From: CAYXSX01 sp964467925
GTDB lineage: Bacteria > Pseudomonadota > Alphaproteobacteria > Micavibrionales > Micavibrionaceae
Length of the DNA: 64,000 nucleotides
Reading direction: 5' to 3'
Assembly (NCBI GenBank): GCA_964467925.1
Contig: CAYXSX010000004.1
Coordinates: 86,472 to 150,471 of the forward strand
This document shows, in pieces, positions 16,699-25,719 of the stretch (position 1 is the stretch's first letter; the number at the start of each line of letters is the position of its first letter). Under the pieces are notes generated by a model, which ran no database searches, had not been told where the DNA came from, and saw only the letters and a list, made by a program, of their open reading frames with translations. The position numbers and the translations under genes are program-made.

Positions 16699-18009
16699 TT
16701 ACATGCCGCCTTGCTGCTCACACTGCCAGCCTGAGCTTGTACATACACAGCCAATCGGTTGAGGAGGAGTGCCGCCGCAAGCACCACCGCCGCCGCCACC
16801 GCCGCCATCGCTTCCGGCAGGACCTTGGGGTCCTTGAGGGCCTTGTGGTCCCTGAGGACCTTGGGGCCCTTGCGGACCAGTTCCGCCAGAAGGCCCTTGC
16901 GGCCCTTGAGGGCCGGGCGGGCCGGGCAGAAGACCAACGCATACTGCATTACCGCTGCTGTTTATACCTTGCAAAGTCTCACCGCCGGGGCACATAAGCG
17001 CGAGGTTCTTCAACAACGGCACCCAGCCATCGTTTGAGCAGAACATGATCTGGTCTTGCCCGGCATCGTAACGAAGTGCCCCGCGGTTACCACTAGTACA
17101 GGCAATACCGGAATCCCCCAGACCAACCTCGCCGTCAACATCAAGTGTGGAACGGGGGTCTATGGTGCCAATACCCACTCTTTCATCAATATTGCGGTTA
17201 TAGATATCGCGGGAGTTAAGCGCGGTATAGGCCCAGAACTGATCGTTCAAACCATCGGCAAGGGCGAAAACAATATCATCGTCATAAAAATTATTATTGT
17301 CTCCCAAGCTGCGGTTTAGCTCGCTGAAAACGGCATCACCGTCACAATTCTCACTATCGCCATCATTAACGTTGCATGATTCAGGATAAGGAACTCCGCT
17401 GGCACTATAGCTTCCCGCCCCGTCGCGGCCATGCGAAATAAGCGCGAAAGGTGCGTTTTGCATTGGTGGCCCTTGAGTAAGATTAACCGTTATAGCGCCG
17501 GGTAATTTTTGAAAAACCGCCCCTTTTTCTTCGGCCAAGCTCTCTGTAATCGCGTAAGTCATCCTGTTGCCGAAGGGATCGAGCATAAGCTGGGATGAAA
17601 TTCCGAGTGAACGGGTGGGCACGGTGCCTATAATCACCCGGCCATTGGCCGTATTTACGGCTGTTATAGCACCTGTAGTGAGGCAGGCAGCAGAGGGCAC
17701 CGTATAATCTCCGCCATCATCGCGCTGCTCCATACCAAACTCGGGGCTTTCAGGCGGCGCAGCCGGATCGGCAGGACAAGGGTAACGACCCAGCGTATCG
17801 ATAGCGACCTCGTCGTCGTCCAGATCCTGCATGATGAATTCACGCAAGGCATTACGGACAAGGTTGTGATTTTCAACCAGCTTCGCCTCACGCTGCTGCT
17901 CTATAAAAATCGTATAGGCACGCGCAAAACCGGCCACAAGCAAACCGATAATAATAATGACAATGGAAAGTTCTATCAGTGTAAAACCGTTGGGTTTTTG
18001 ATATTTCAT
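16699..18009 (-). CDS. Prepilin-like protein with collagen-like C-terminal tract
   Basis: A 436-residue secreted protein. A seven-residue leader ends at Gly8, followed by FTLIE (Glu at +5) and a long hydrophobic helix, as in type IV pilins. The middle shares blocks with the two paralogues at 1163-4607: RYPCPADP, LMLDPFGNRMTYAIT and SHGRDGAGSYSASGVP, then a VGIGTIDPRSTLDVDGEV stalk-like segment. Residues 363-398 are twelve uninterrupted Gly-X-Y triplets, mostly GPQ, followed by poly-Gly and a short Cys-rich tip. Collagen-like tracts form trimeric rods in phage fibres and adhesins. AAGGCGGCC precedes the ATG at 18009. A surface adhesin is inferred. Confidence 0.85.
   Translation of the reverse strand: MKYQKPNGFTLIELSIVIIIIGLLVAGFARAYTIFIEQQREAKLVENHNLVRNALREFIMQDLDDDEVAIDTLGRYPCPADPAAPPESPEFGMEQRDDGGDYTVPSAACLTTGAITAVNTANGRVIIGTVPTRSLGISSQLMLDPFGNRMTYAITESLAEEKGAVFQKLPGAITVNLTQGPPMQNAPFALISHGRDGAGSYSASGVPYPESCNVNDGDSENCDGDAVFSELNRSLGDNNNFYDDDIVFALADGLNDQFWAYTALNSRDIYNRNIDERVGIGTIDPRSTLDVDGEVGLGDSGIACTSGNRGALRYDAGQDQIMFCSNDGWVPLLKNLALMCPGGETLQGINSSGNAVCVGLLPGPPGPQGPQGPSGGTGPQGPQGPQGPQGPQGPQGPAGSDGGGGGGGGACGGTPPQPIGCVCTSSGWQCEQQGGM
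16816..16923 (-). repeat. Collagen-like Gly-X-Y coding repeat
   Basis: Twelve 9-bp units coding Gly-Pro-Gln or close variants. Codons for the repeats vary (CCT, CCC, CCG; GGC, GGA, GGG, GGT), so selection on protein rather than recent slippage is likely. Poly-Gly codons follow. Confidence 0.85.
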
Positions 18010-18143
18010 GGCCGCCTTTTTGTTATTTTAGGAAGGGCAAAATAAATATCTTTCCCCTTCTTTAAGGGTACTATATTTCGGGCCGTTTATAAAATTTTTT
18101 ATGAAAGATGGTGCCTGTATCTTTATCAGGGCTTTGAAAAAAT

Positions 18144-18219
<76 letters not shown>

Positions 18220-18393
18220 GTTTAGAAAACATTATTCTGCGAAGCAGGATTAGGTTTTCAAACGCCCTCCGTAGCCTTGGCGAAGGAGGGCTTAACCAAG
18301 TAGCGCGAAACATATAAAGAATAACGCCCGATTTCAAGCAATAATTTGCCACGCCCTGCCGTCTTTGGTAAATATAAAGGGCAAGGAGTTTTC

Positions 18394-18723
18394 ATGAATC
18401 CGTCCCGCCTTTCTTTTCTCGCCGCACTGGTTTTAATTTTCTCAAGCCCCGCCGCGCTGGCCGCCCCGCCCGATGAATTCGGTGCGCGTTTTTCCGGCAA
18501 GGCTCCGGCAGCGCTGGGCGACGATCCCGATATTTTCGCCGATTTTCTTGCCGGATACGAACCGGCAGCGGGCGGTTTTGTAGATCTTATTCAGCAGGAA
18601 GAAGAAAACAAATCCGCAAAACCGCGCAATACCTATAAGCCCCGATCAGGCGGCGGTTTTCGCGCACCGCGACTGACGGAAGACAACAGCCGCTATCTTG
18701 TACGCAAGCGCTCCGGCGAATAG
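18394..18723 (+). CDS. Small secreted hypothetical protein
   Basis: A 109-residue protein of unknown function. A clear Sec signal peptide occupies residues 1-24 (cleavage after ALA, before APPDEF). The mature part is polar and ends in a basic, Gly/Arg-rich tail. AAGGAG lies five bases before the ATG at 18394. It is followed 18 bp later by the O-antigen-ligase-like gene, so the two may be co-transcribed. Confidence 0.65.
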   Translation: MNPSRLSFLAALVLIFSSPAALAAPPDEFGARFSGKAPAALGDDPDIFADFLAGYEPAAGGFVDLIQQEEENKSAKPRNTYKPRSGGGFRAPRLTEDNSRYLVRKRSGE

Positions 18724-18741
18724 GGCCGAAGAATATTGCCA

Positions 18742-19974
18742 ATGAACGATTACCCTAGCCCCACTTCCTTTATCTTTAACCGCCTGTTTATCGGGGGTAT
18801 GACGCTCATGCCGCTACTGGGCGTTATCCTGCCGCGCTTTATGGCGTTTACCCCGCTTTTGCTTGCTCTTTTGGGGGTTGGCGTATTTTTTACAAGCGCC
18901 TTAGAAAACCGCAAAAAATTTATCAAATCCCCTCTCATCATCTGCGGCGCTATCATGGCGCTGACAGGCTTCAGCGTACTTTGGGCGCTAAATCCGGAGA
19001 TATCCGGCGACCGCGCGGCCAAGCTTGCACTGATTTTGCTGCCCGGTGCTTTGCTGCTCGCCTTTACCGCACTCCCACCACATAAGGCGGTTCGCGATTT
19101 TGTCTGGGTCTTCCCCTGGGCGGTTATAGCCGCCGCCATCCTTCTTATGATCGAACTTTATTGCAAAGCGCCACTTTATCACGCCATTCGCGGAACGGAA
19201 ATTCCGGAAGAATTCAATCTATCCAATCTTAACCGCGCCAGCGTCTGTATTCTGCTCAGTCTGCCTTTGGCGGTGTTTTTTGTTTGCGCCAGCGGATTTT
19301 CACGAGAGCGAACCGCGATCATGCTCGGCCTTTTGACGATGGCCCTTCTCGCTATTTTATACCAAACCGCCAGCCAGTCGGTGCAGCTTGCCTTTATCGT
19401 CTTCGTTCTTTTCTGGGCCGCGTTCCCCACGCGCTTCCGGCCCGCATGGATCGCTCTTGCTGTTCTTATCGCGCTGGCCGTTATAACGGCGCCGTGGGTA
19501 TCACAAATCGCGTTTAAGGAACTGGCAGAAAATTTCCACAACGCGCCATGGCTGCAAAACGGTTATGCCGCCGAAAGGCTGGAGATATGGGACTATGTAG
19601 GGCGTTACGCCCTTCAGCACCCCTTCCACGGTTTCGGCATAGAAGCCACACGCGCGGTCGAAGCCTTCGATACAGCAGAGATTTACCAAAAGGGCGTCAC
19701 CATCCTGCACCCTCACAATTTCGCGCTCCAGCTCTGGATCGAATTCGGCTTGCTCGGTGTGCTGCCGGCCATTGCCCTTGCCGGTTTCCTGCTTTACCGC
19801 CTTGCCGTCTTACCCACGACAATGTCACGGCTTGGTGTCGGCGTTTTTACGGCCTGCCTTTCCATCGCCGCCACCGGATATGGTCTCTGGCAAAGCTGGT
19901 GGATCGGGGAAGTTATCCTGATCATGCTGTTTTTCATGTTCACCCTGCGGTTTTACCGCGAGAAAAACTCCTGA
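18742..19974 (+). CDS. O-antigen ligase/polymerase-like membrane protein
   Basis: A 410-residue polytopic inner-membrane protein with about ten to eleven hydrophobic segments. The periplasmic HPHNFALQLWIEFGLLG segment matches the Wzy_C/O-antigen ligase signature, where the His is functionally important in WaaL. Such enzymes transfer or polymerise lipid-linked glycans on the periplasmic face. No other glycan locus is adjacent, so the substrate is unknown. The ATG at 18742 is chosen; an in-frame TTG lies two codons upstream. Confidence 0.82.
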   Translation: MNDYPSPTSFIFNRLFIGGMTLMPLLGVILPRFMAFTPLLLALLGVGVFFTSALENRKKFIKSPLIICGAIMALTGFSVLWALNPEISGDRAAKLALILLPGALLLAFTALPPHKAVRDFVWVFPWAVIAAAILLMIELYCKAPLYHAIRGTEIPEEFNLSNLNRASVCILLSLPLAVFFVCASGFSRERTAIMLGLLTMALLAILYQTASQSVQLAFIVFVLFWAAFPTRFRPAWIALAVLIALAVITAPWVSQIAFKELAENFHNAPWLQNGYAAERLEIWDYVGRYALQHPFHGFGIEATRAVEAFDTAEIYQKGVTILHPHNFALQLWIEFGLLGVLPAIALAGFLLYRLAVLPTTMSRLGVGVFTACLSIAATGYGLWQSWWIGEVILIMLFFMFTLRFYREKNS

Positions 19975-20079
19975 ATTTCCAAATAACACAAGCTTGCGTA
20001 AAAACGGGGGTTGAACTAAGGTACGATCTTGCGCACAATAGTGCAGATATTATGTCGCGGTAAGCGAGGGAATTTTTTA

Positions 20080-20700
20080 ATGTATAATGACGATAAGTGG
20101 AATCCGGTTGAGGGAGACGAACTCGCCGGATTTTTGGAACAGATCAACCCGATCGATGATAAGCACCGCGTAAGCGCTGAATCGACCAAGGTCGAATGGC
20201 GCATGCTTCCTTTCTACGATTCCGTTGCGCTTGTGCGCGTGTCCGACCCCAACTGGGTGAACAAGAAACTCAATATCTATTACCTGACCGATCAGGGTAA
20301 TTTGTTCCGGCTGAACGGCACATCACCCCCGATCCATGAAGTCAACGCCAAAGCGCCGATCAAAGTCACAGACGCAAACGTTCTCGATTACTTGCGCTTT
20401 TTCTGTTTCTTCGTACGCGGAGAAGAGGGTCCGTTCTATATCGCCGAGAGCATGGACGATCCCAATATGCCCAAGGAAATGGACGAGACCACCCGCTCCG
20501 TTATCGAGGGTACGATCCGTCCGGCTTCCTATGAAGGCAAGAACGATCAGGGTCACTGGCTTTGTGATGCTGTGGTGTTCTACTCCAACGCTCTTTTCAT
20601 CGCCAATTTCGCGGTCCAGCCATCAGGCATGATCGAGATGATCGATGATGAGCCGATCGCCGCCGACCTTCCGGTAAAAGTCGATAAGCCCGTTTCCTGA
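20080..20700 (+). CDS. Conserved-looking hypothetical protein, 206 aa
   Basis: Not recognised. A soluble acidic protein with several aromatic strands (NIYYLTDQGNLFRLNG, YLRFFCFFVRGEEGPFYIAE), suggesting a beta-rich fold. No signal peptide. GAGGGA is placed eight bases before the ATG at 20080, which decides the start over 20029. Codon use matches the surrounding housekeeping genes, so it is likely a long-term resident gene. Confidence 0.65.
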   Translation: MYNDDKWNPVEGDELAGFLEQINPIDDKHRVSAESTKVEWRMLPFYDSVALVRVSDPNWVNKKLNIYYLTDQGNLFRLNGTSPPIHEVNAKAPIKVTDANVLDYLRFFCFFVRGEEGPFYIAESMDDPNMPKEMDETTRSVIEGTIRPASYEGKNDQGHWLCDAVVFYSNALFIANFAVQPSGMIEMIDDEPIAADLPVKVDKPVS

Positions 20701-20724
20701 TAATTTTTGACCCTAATCTTCGAC

Positions 20725-20808
20725 GTCATCACCCGCTTCATGCGGGTGATCCATTCATTTATTGATTTATTTTTGCAATAGATTACCCGGACGAAGCCGG
20801 GTAATGAC
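20725..20808. repeat. Dispersed palindromic repeat, family A variant
   Basis: GTCAT, then a hairpin (ATCACCCGC/GCGGGTGAT), then CCATTCATT, an AT spacer, a second hairpin (ATTACCCGG/CCGGGTAAT), then ATGAC. It has the same plan as the family A copies at 30135, 32368 and 38796, with different stem bases. Confidence 0.7.
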
Positions 20809-20917
20809 GGCATACTGTTTTTTACCCTGAATAGTTTCCGCTTTGCGCTTTTCCGCCTCCGCTATCTTTGCTAGCATGGGCGTGTGGGATTTTGCCTGCC
20901 TCTTCGGGATTTCAAAA

Positions 20918-21598
20918 ATGAAATATAAAACCTTACCGCTTCTTGCCTTTACCACCAGCGCCGCGCTATGCACCTTTGCCGTTTCAACCCCCGCTAGCGC
21001 GCAAGTCAGCCGTCTTTATTTCGCGGGCTATCTCGGCCTTTCCACCTTTAACGATCAGGCATTTTCCGAGACCTCGACAAATACCAGCGGCGATATCGAA
21101 CTTGATAACGCCGGTTCTTTTGCTGGCGCTCTGGGTCTGCGCCTTTCCCGCGACACAAGAATGGAAGCGGAATTTTCCTACCGCAAGGCCGATATTTCCG
21201 GCGCCGATGTCGGCGGGACAGGCAATATCGATATGGGCGGCAAGATCAGCAGCAAATTCGGCTTTATCAGCCTTTATCACGATTTCAACTACCCGCGCTG
21301 GAAGATGCAACCCTTTATCGGCGGCGGTCTGGGCCTTGTTTTCCATGACGCCAGCATCGTGGACCCTTCGGGCACCACCCTGACCACCTCGGACAGCAGC
21401 ACGGGATTTGCCTATCACCTTGGCGGCGGACTGAAATACCGCATGAGCCCTGAATTAGCTGTCACAGGTGGATACCGTTATATCGGCACGGGCGATATGG
21501 ACATCGCCAGTTACCAGATCGATTATTCCAGCCACGAATTCCGCCTCGGGATGGAATGGGACTTGCCCTACGGCAAGAGCAAACCCTACCGCCGTTAA
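20918..21598 (+). CDS. Outer-membrane beta-barrel protein
   Basis: A 226-residue protein with a signal peptide (residues 1-29, cleavage after ASA) and a barrel of alternating strands typical of the OmpW/opacity-like porin family. Strand landmarks are RLYFAGYLGLSTFND, LGLRLSRDTRMEAEFSYR, GGGLGLVFHDAS and LAVTGGYRYIGTGD. The last residues end in basic YGKSKPYRR rather than the usual aromatic residue. Its ligand is unknown. Starts at 20843 and 20876 are possible, but only 20918 gives a normal signal peptide. Confidence 0.78.
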   Translation: MKYKTLPLLAFTTSAALCTFAVSTPASAQVSRLYFAGYLGLSTFNDQAFSETSTNTSGDIELDNAGSFAGALGLRLSRDTRMEAEFSYRKADISGADVGGTGNIDMGGKISSKFGFISLYHDFNYPRWKMQPFIGGGLGLVFHDASIVDPSGTTLTTSDSSTGFAYHLGGGLKYRMSPELAVTGGYRYIGTGDMDIASYQIDYSSHEFRLGMEWDLPYGKSKPYRR

Positions 21599-21645
21599 TT
21601 CCTTTTTTCTTTCCTTCACCCCTGCCCTTGCCTATATAAAAAGGC

Positions 21646-22818
21646 ATGGAATCCAAACACTATGACATAGCGATTATCGGCGGCGGTTTGTCGGGCATGA
21701 GCCTTGCCTGCCTGTTGGGCGGATCGGGCAAAAAAGTAATCTGCATCGACCGCGACATCCCCAAAACGTCTACGGCGCAAGATTTACGCACCACCGCTAT
21801 TTCCTACGGCTCTTCGAAAATTCTGACCGAGGCCGGAATATGGGACGCGCTTTTAAAAACCGCATGCCCTATCCGAGATATCCAGATTCTGGATGGTAAC
21901 AGTCCGCTTTTGCTGCAATTCCTGAGTGACGAAGTCGGCGGAAAAAGTTTCGGCTGGATCGTGCTGAACGCCGATATGCGCCGCGTGCTCTTGAAACGCA
22001 TGAAATCCTTCAAGAACGTTACTCATCTTGCCCCCACCAATGTGGCTGATTTCGCCTGTGATAATGAAAAAATCACCATCCATCTTGAGGGCGACAAAAC
22101 GATCACTGCAAGCCTTTCCGTGGGCGCGGACGGGCGCGGCTCGAAAATGCGCGAATGGATGGATATCCCTGAGCGCGGCTGGAATTACCGCCAGCGCGCC
22201 GTAATCTTTAACGTCGCCCACGAAAACCCGCATCATAATGTGGCGGTGGAACATTTCTGGCCCTCCGGTCCTTTCGCCGTTTTGCCGATGGCGGACGGGC
22301 CGAAGGGCGAGCACCGTTCCTCGGTCGTTTTCACAGAACACGGACGGGAAGAGGACTCGCTTATGCATTACAGCGAAGCGGCGTTTCAGGCAGCGCTGGA
22401 GGCGCGTTTCCCCGCCTCTTACGGCGCGGTGAAGCCGATCAGCAAGCGCGTAGCCTATCCGCTATCCCTCATCCATGCCGGAGAGTACACCGCGCCCCGC
22501 ATGGCGCTGGTGGCCGATGCGGCGCACGGCATTCATCCCATCGCCGGACAGGGGCTTAACCTTGGTTTCCGTGACGTAAAGGCGCTGGCAGATTTGGTAA
22601 GCGACGCGAACGACCCCGGCGCGCTGGAAATTCTGGAAGACTACGCCCGCGCCCGGCGCTTCGATAATATGAGCATGATCGCCGTAACGGACGGGCTGGT
22701 GCGGCTGTTTTCCAATGATCTGCCGCCTGTCCGCGCCTTGCGCCGTTTCGGTTTGCGCACGGTTGCGCGGCTTGCGCCCGCCAAACGCTTTTTTATGAAA
22801 CGCGCCATGGGGGATTAG
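21646..22818 (+). CDS. UbiH/UbiF/Coq6-type FAD-dependent hydroxylase
   Basis: A 390-residue flavoprotein monooxygenase of the ubiquinone biosynthesis group, which hydroxylates the benzoquinone ring. The N-terminal dinucleotide-binding motif is IAIIGGGLSGMSLA. The middle DG motif is SVGADGRGSKMR. The FAD ribityl motif is DAAHGIHPIAGQGLNLG, which carries the family signature. Which ring position it acts on cannot be told from the sequence. It is followed by the strong rpmH promoter. Confidence 0.88.
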   Translation: MESKHYDIAIIGGGLSGMSLACLLGGSGKKVICIDRDIPKTSTAQDLRTTAISYGSSKILTEAGIWDALLKTACPIRDIQILDGNSPLLLQFLSDEVGGKSFGWIVLNADMRRVLLKRMKSFKNVTHLAPTNVADFACDNEKITIHLEGDKTITASLSVGADGRGSKMREWMDIPERGWNYRQRAVIFNVAHENPHHNVAVEHFWPSGPFAVLPMADGPKGEHRSSVVFTEHGREEDSLMHYSEAAFQAALEARFPASYGAVKPISKRVAYPLSLIHAGEYTAPRMALVADAAHGIHPIAGQGLNLGFRDVKALADLVSDANDPGALEILEDYARARRFDNMSMIAVTDGLVRLFSNDLPPVRALRRFGLRTVARLAPAKRFFMKRAMGD

Positions 22819-22834
22819 AAGAGGCGATTTATTG

Positions 22835-22864
22835 TTGACAACTGCCCCGCCCCGCGTTTATAAA
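22835..22864 (+). promoter_or_regulatory. Strong sigma-70 promoter of rpmH-rnpA
   Basis: Perfect TTGACA (22835-22840), 18-bp GC-rich spacer, TATAAA (22859-22864). The predicted start lies near 22871, giving a leader of about 40 nt before rpmH. This is the best promoter seen in the window. Confidence 0.8.
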
Positions 22865-22909
22865 CCTCGAACTTGAGAGAATTAATAAGAATTTGGAGCC
22901 TTTAGAGCC

Positions 22910-23044
22910 ATGAAACGTACATTCCAGCCCTCCCGCATTGTTCGCGCACGTCGCCACGGTTTCCGCGCACGTATGGCTGACCGCAATGGCCGCGCCGTAC
23001 TGGCACGCCGCCGCGCCAAGGGCCGTAAGGTTCTGAGCGCCTAA
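22910..23044 (+). CDS. rpmH: Ribosomal protein bL34
   Basis: A 44-residue, very basic protein starting MKRTFQPSRIVRARRHGFRA, the bL34 signature, and ending GRKVLSA. It binds 23S rRNA in the large subunit. TTGGAG lies upstream. It heads the conserved cluster rpmH-rnpA-yidD-yidC, with rnpA starting 23 bp after its stop. Confidence 0.98.
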   Translation: MKRTFQPSRIVRARRHGFRARMADRNGRAVLARRRAKGRKVLSA

Positions 23045-23067
23045 GCCATTCGCGAAAGGCGTACATT

Positions 23068-23469
23068 ATGCACGCCAGCAAAAAACAGCAAAAATCACTG
23101 ATCATCCTTAAAAACCGCGCCGATTTCGTGCTGATGAACACGCGCGCTAAAAAATGGGTATCACATGGAATTGTCCTTCAGGTCCGCGAAAACGATCTGG
23201 ACGAAATGCGTGTGGGCTACACCGTTACCAAGAAAACCGATAAATCCGCCGTAAACCGTAACCGGATCAAGCGCCGCCTGCGCGCTGTCGCTGCCGATAT
23301 TCTGCCCCTTCATGCAAAAGGGTCATGCGATTATGTACTCATCGGGCGGCCCGCCACAGCGACACGGCCCTATGAAACACTTTGCGAAGATTTGAAATGG
23401 TGTCTGAAAAAATTGGGTTATCTTGATGGAAATTCCCAAAGCGTTTCACGTGAAACATATGGTAAATAA
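23068..23469 (+). CDS. rnpA: Ribonuclease P protein component
   Basis: A 133-residue basic protein, the protein subunit of RNase P that helps the catalytic RNA cut tRNA 5' leaders. The RNR motif is NRNRIKRRLRA, with GYTVTKKTDKSAV ahead of it. The last codons, reading QSVSRETYGK, contain a parS-like palindrome. AAAGG precedes the ATG. Confidence 0.95.
   Translation: MHASKKQQKSLIILKNRADFVLMNTRAKKWVSHGIVLQVRENDLDEMRVGYTVTKKTDKSAVNRNRIKRRLRAVAADILPLHAKGSCDYVLIGRPATATRPYETLCEDLKWCLKKLGYLDGNSQSVSRETYGK
23442..23457. promoter_or_regulatory. parS centromere site (ParB binding)
   Basis: CGTTTCACGTGAAACA matches the bacterial consensus parS, TGTTTCACGTGAAACA, at 15 of 16 positions, and the central 14-bp palindrome GTTTCACGTGAAAC is perfect. 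ParB binds such sites near the origin to segregate the chromosome. It is read through as the last codons of rnpA. Only this copy was noticed by eye. Confidence 0.88.
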
Positions 23470-23474
23470 TTGAT

Positions 23475-23750
23475 ATGACTAAATTCCTGCAATTTTTTAT
23501 CAAAGCCTACGCACTTCTTGTTTCCCCCCTTTTGGGGCGGAGTTGCCGTTTTCATCCAACGTGCTCGGCCTATGCGCATCAGGCGCTGCAAAAACACGGC
23601 CCCGCCAAGGGGCTTTACCTTGCCGGACGGCGTATTTTAAGATGCCACCCGTGGCACAATCATCCTTACGAAGACCCGGTGCCGGAGCATTACGATTGGC
23701 CGATTGCTAAGCGCCGGATGATGGGCTATAAAAACCGCAAACCGCAATGA
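23475..23750 (+). CDS. yidD: Membrane protein insertion efficiency factor
   Basis: A 91-residue YidD (DUF37) protein that helps YidC-dependent insertion. Visible family landmarks are the amphipathic N-terminus FFIKAYALLVSPLLGRSCRF, the HPTCSAYAHQAL segment, and the CHPWHNHPYEDP motif. It lies between rnpA and yidC, five bp after the rnpA stop. Confidence 0.95.
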   Translation: MTKFLQFFIKAYALLVSPLLGRSCRFHPTCSAYAHQALQKHGPAKGLYLAGRRILRCHPWHNHPYEDPVPEHYDWPIAKRRMMGYKNRKPQ

Positions 23751-23790
23751 TCGGTTCCCCTGCAACGAACAAACGAGCCTGAAAAACCTG

Positions 23791-25707
23791 ATGCAGCAAA
23801 AAGACAAAATGCACCCCGAGGATACACGCAACCTGATTATCTTCGCGGTTCTGGCGATTATCCTTTATTTCGGCTATGACGCGCTTTTCCTCAAACCTCA
23901 GGCCGAAGCGATGAAGCAGCAACGTGTTATCGCCGAGCAGCAAGCCCAAATCGCCGCACTGAATGCAGCGCCGGATATCGCCGAAAATGCCAAGATCAAA
24001 CCCCGTTCAGAAGCTGTCGCCGCCTCGCGCCGTTTGAAAATCAATAACGACCAGATTTTCGGCTCGCTCTCTCTGACCGGGGCGCGGCTGGATGACATTT
24101 CCTTCCATGAATATTACGAAACGCTTGAGAAAAAAGAAAATGTCGAGCTTCTTTCCCCGCGCGGCACCGCCTTCCCCCGCTTCATCGAATATGGCTGGGT
24201 GGCCGCCGATAAAAAGATAAGAGTGCCAGACGCGGACACAAGCTGGCAGGTACAGGGCAATCAGGAACTGACCCCCGATACGCCCGTGCTTCTGACATGG
24301 AATAACAGCGCGGGTCTGCGCTTCGAGCGGGAAATTGCTCTCGATCGGGATTACATGTTCACCATCACCCAGCGCGTGATTAACACCACCCGCTCCCCCG
24401 TTACGCTTTACCCTTACGGCCTGATCAGCCAGACGGGAATTTCAAAACACTATCAAAGCATCTACATCATGCATGAGGGCCCCTTGGGATATATCGGCGA
24501 TGAGCTGGTCAAACAAAAATACAAGGATATGCCCAAGGAACCGCAGCTCACCAAATATGCCACAAGGGGCTGGATCGGTATTGGCGATAAATACTGGTTT
24601 ACCGGCCTGATCCCGCAGCAGGGCACGCAAACCAAATACAGCTTTACCTACAAACCCGATGCGGTTGCGCCCGATCACGGTCGTTACCAGACCGATTTCC
24701 TTGGCGATGCGGTTACCATCGCGCCGGGCGAGGCAGGAGAAAGCACGTCGCGCCTGTTCACGGGTGCAAAGAAGGTCGTGCTTTTAAACAAATACGCCAA
24801 AAACCTGAATATCCCGCAATTCGATTTGACGGTGGATTTCGGCATTTTCTGGTTCATGACCAAACCGTTTTTCTACATCCTGCACTGGCTGGGCCAGCAT
24901 ATCGGCAATATGGGTATAGCCATTCTGGTCCTGACCTTCCTGATCCGCTCGGCCGTATTTCCGCTGACCAACGCGTCTTACCGATCCTTCGCCAAGATGA
25001 AAAAGGTCAGCCCGCAGATTGTCGAGATGCGTGAAAAATACGGCGATGATAAACAGAAACTGCAACAGGAACTGATTGCTCTTTACCAGCGCGAGGGTGT
25101 TAACCCCATGGCCGGGTGCCTTCCGATTATCCTGCAGATCCCGATTTTCTTCGCACTATACAAAATCATCTTCATTACAATTGAGATACGGCACGCTCCG
25201 TTTTTCGGCTGGATACAGGATCTCTCCGCGCCCGACCCAACCAGTATTTTCAATTTGTTCGGCCTTCTGCCCTACAATGTGCCGGGCTTCCTGATGATAG
25301 GTGTCTGGCCATGCCTGATGCTACTTGTGATGATCGTTCAGAAAAAACTCAATCCCCCGCCGCAGGATCAGCTCCAACGCGACATGGCGAATTACTTCCC
25401 CTTCGTTATTACTTTTGTGCTTTCGAAATTCGCCTCCGGTCTTGTTCTGTATTGGACGTTCAGCGCGTTTCTTTCCGCCGCGCAGCAGATGATCATCATG
25501 CGTTCGCTCGGCGTTCCCATTCACCTGTTCGGCGAGACGGAAGACGAAAAGAAACTGGACAAAGCTGTCGAAAAGGGCCCGGCCGTTCATCCGCTCGTGG
25601 AGATGGCCGAAGACAATGTCGAAGATGCATTGTTCGGTGAAGACAGTGATAAACCCACCGGTCCTATAAAACCGCTGAAGCCGAAAAAGAAAAAGAAGAA
25701 GAAATAG
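23791..25707 (+). CDS. yidC: Membrane protein insertase
   Basis: A 638-residue insertase that places proteins in the inner membrane, alone or with SecYEG. TM1 is residues 13-32, followed by a long periplasmic domain and the conserved five-helix core from about residue 360 (GNMGIAILVLTFLIRSAVFPL, containing the groove Arg). The cytoplasmic loop KMKKVSPQIVEMREKYGDD is present. The tail is Lys-rich (KPKKKKKKK), a trait that aids ribosome contact in alphaproteobacterial YidC. Confidence 0.97.
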   Translation: MQQKDKMHPEDTRNLIIFAVLAIILYFGYDALFLKPQAEAMKQQRVIAEQQAQIAALNAAPDIAENAKIKPRSEAVAASRRLKINNDQIFGSLSLTGARLDDISFHEYYETLEKKENVELLSPRGTAFPRFIEYGWVAADKKIRVPDADTSWQVQGNQELTPDTPVLLTWNNSAGLRFEREIALDRDYMFTITQRVINTTRSPVTLYPYGLISQTGISKHYQSIYIMHEGPLGYIGDELVKQKYKDMPKEPQLTKYATRGWIGIGDKYWFTGLIPQQGTQTKYSFTYKPDAVAPDHGRYQTDFLGDAVTIAPGEAGESTSRLFTGAKKVVLLNKYAKNLNIPQFDLTVDFGIFWFMTKPFFYILHWLGQHIGNMGIAILVLTFLIRSAVFPLTNASYRSFAKMKKVSPQIVEMREKYGDDKQKLQQELIALYQREGVNPMAGCLPIILQIPIFFALYKIIFITIEIRHAPFFGWIQDLSAPDPTSIFNLFGLLPYNVPGFLMIGVWPCLMLLVMIVQKKLNPPPQDQLQRDMANYFPFVITFVLSKFASGLVLYWTFSAFLSAAQQMIIMRSLGVPIHLFGETEDEKKLDKAVEKGPAVHPLVEMAEDNVEDALFGEDSDKPTGPIKPLKPKKKKKKK

Positions 25708-25719
25708 ACGGATGATCAG

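Noticed and set aside
16780..16930. Possible CRISPR-like array of short repeats
   Set aside because: The repeats are 9-bp coding units for Gly-X-Y in an intact gene, with no spacers.
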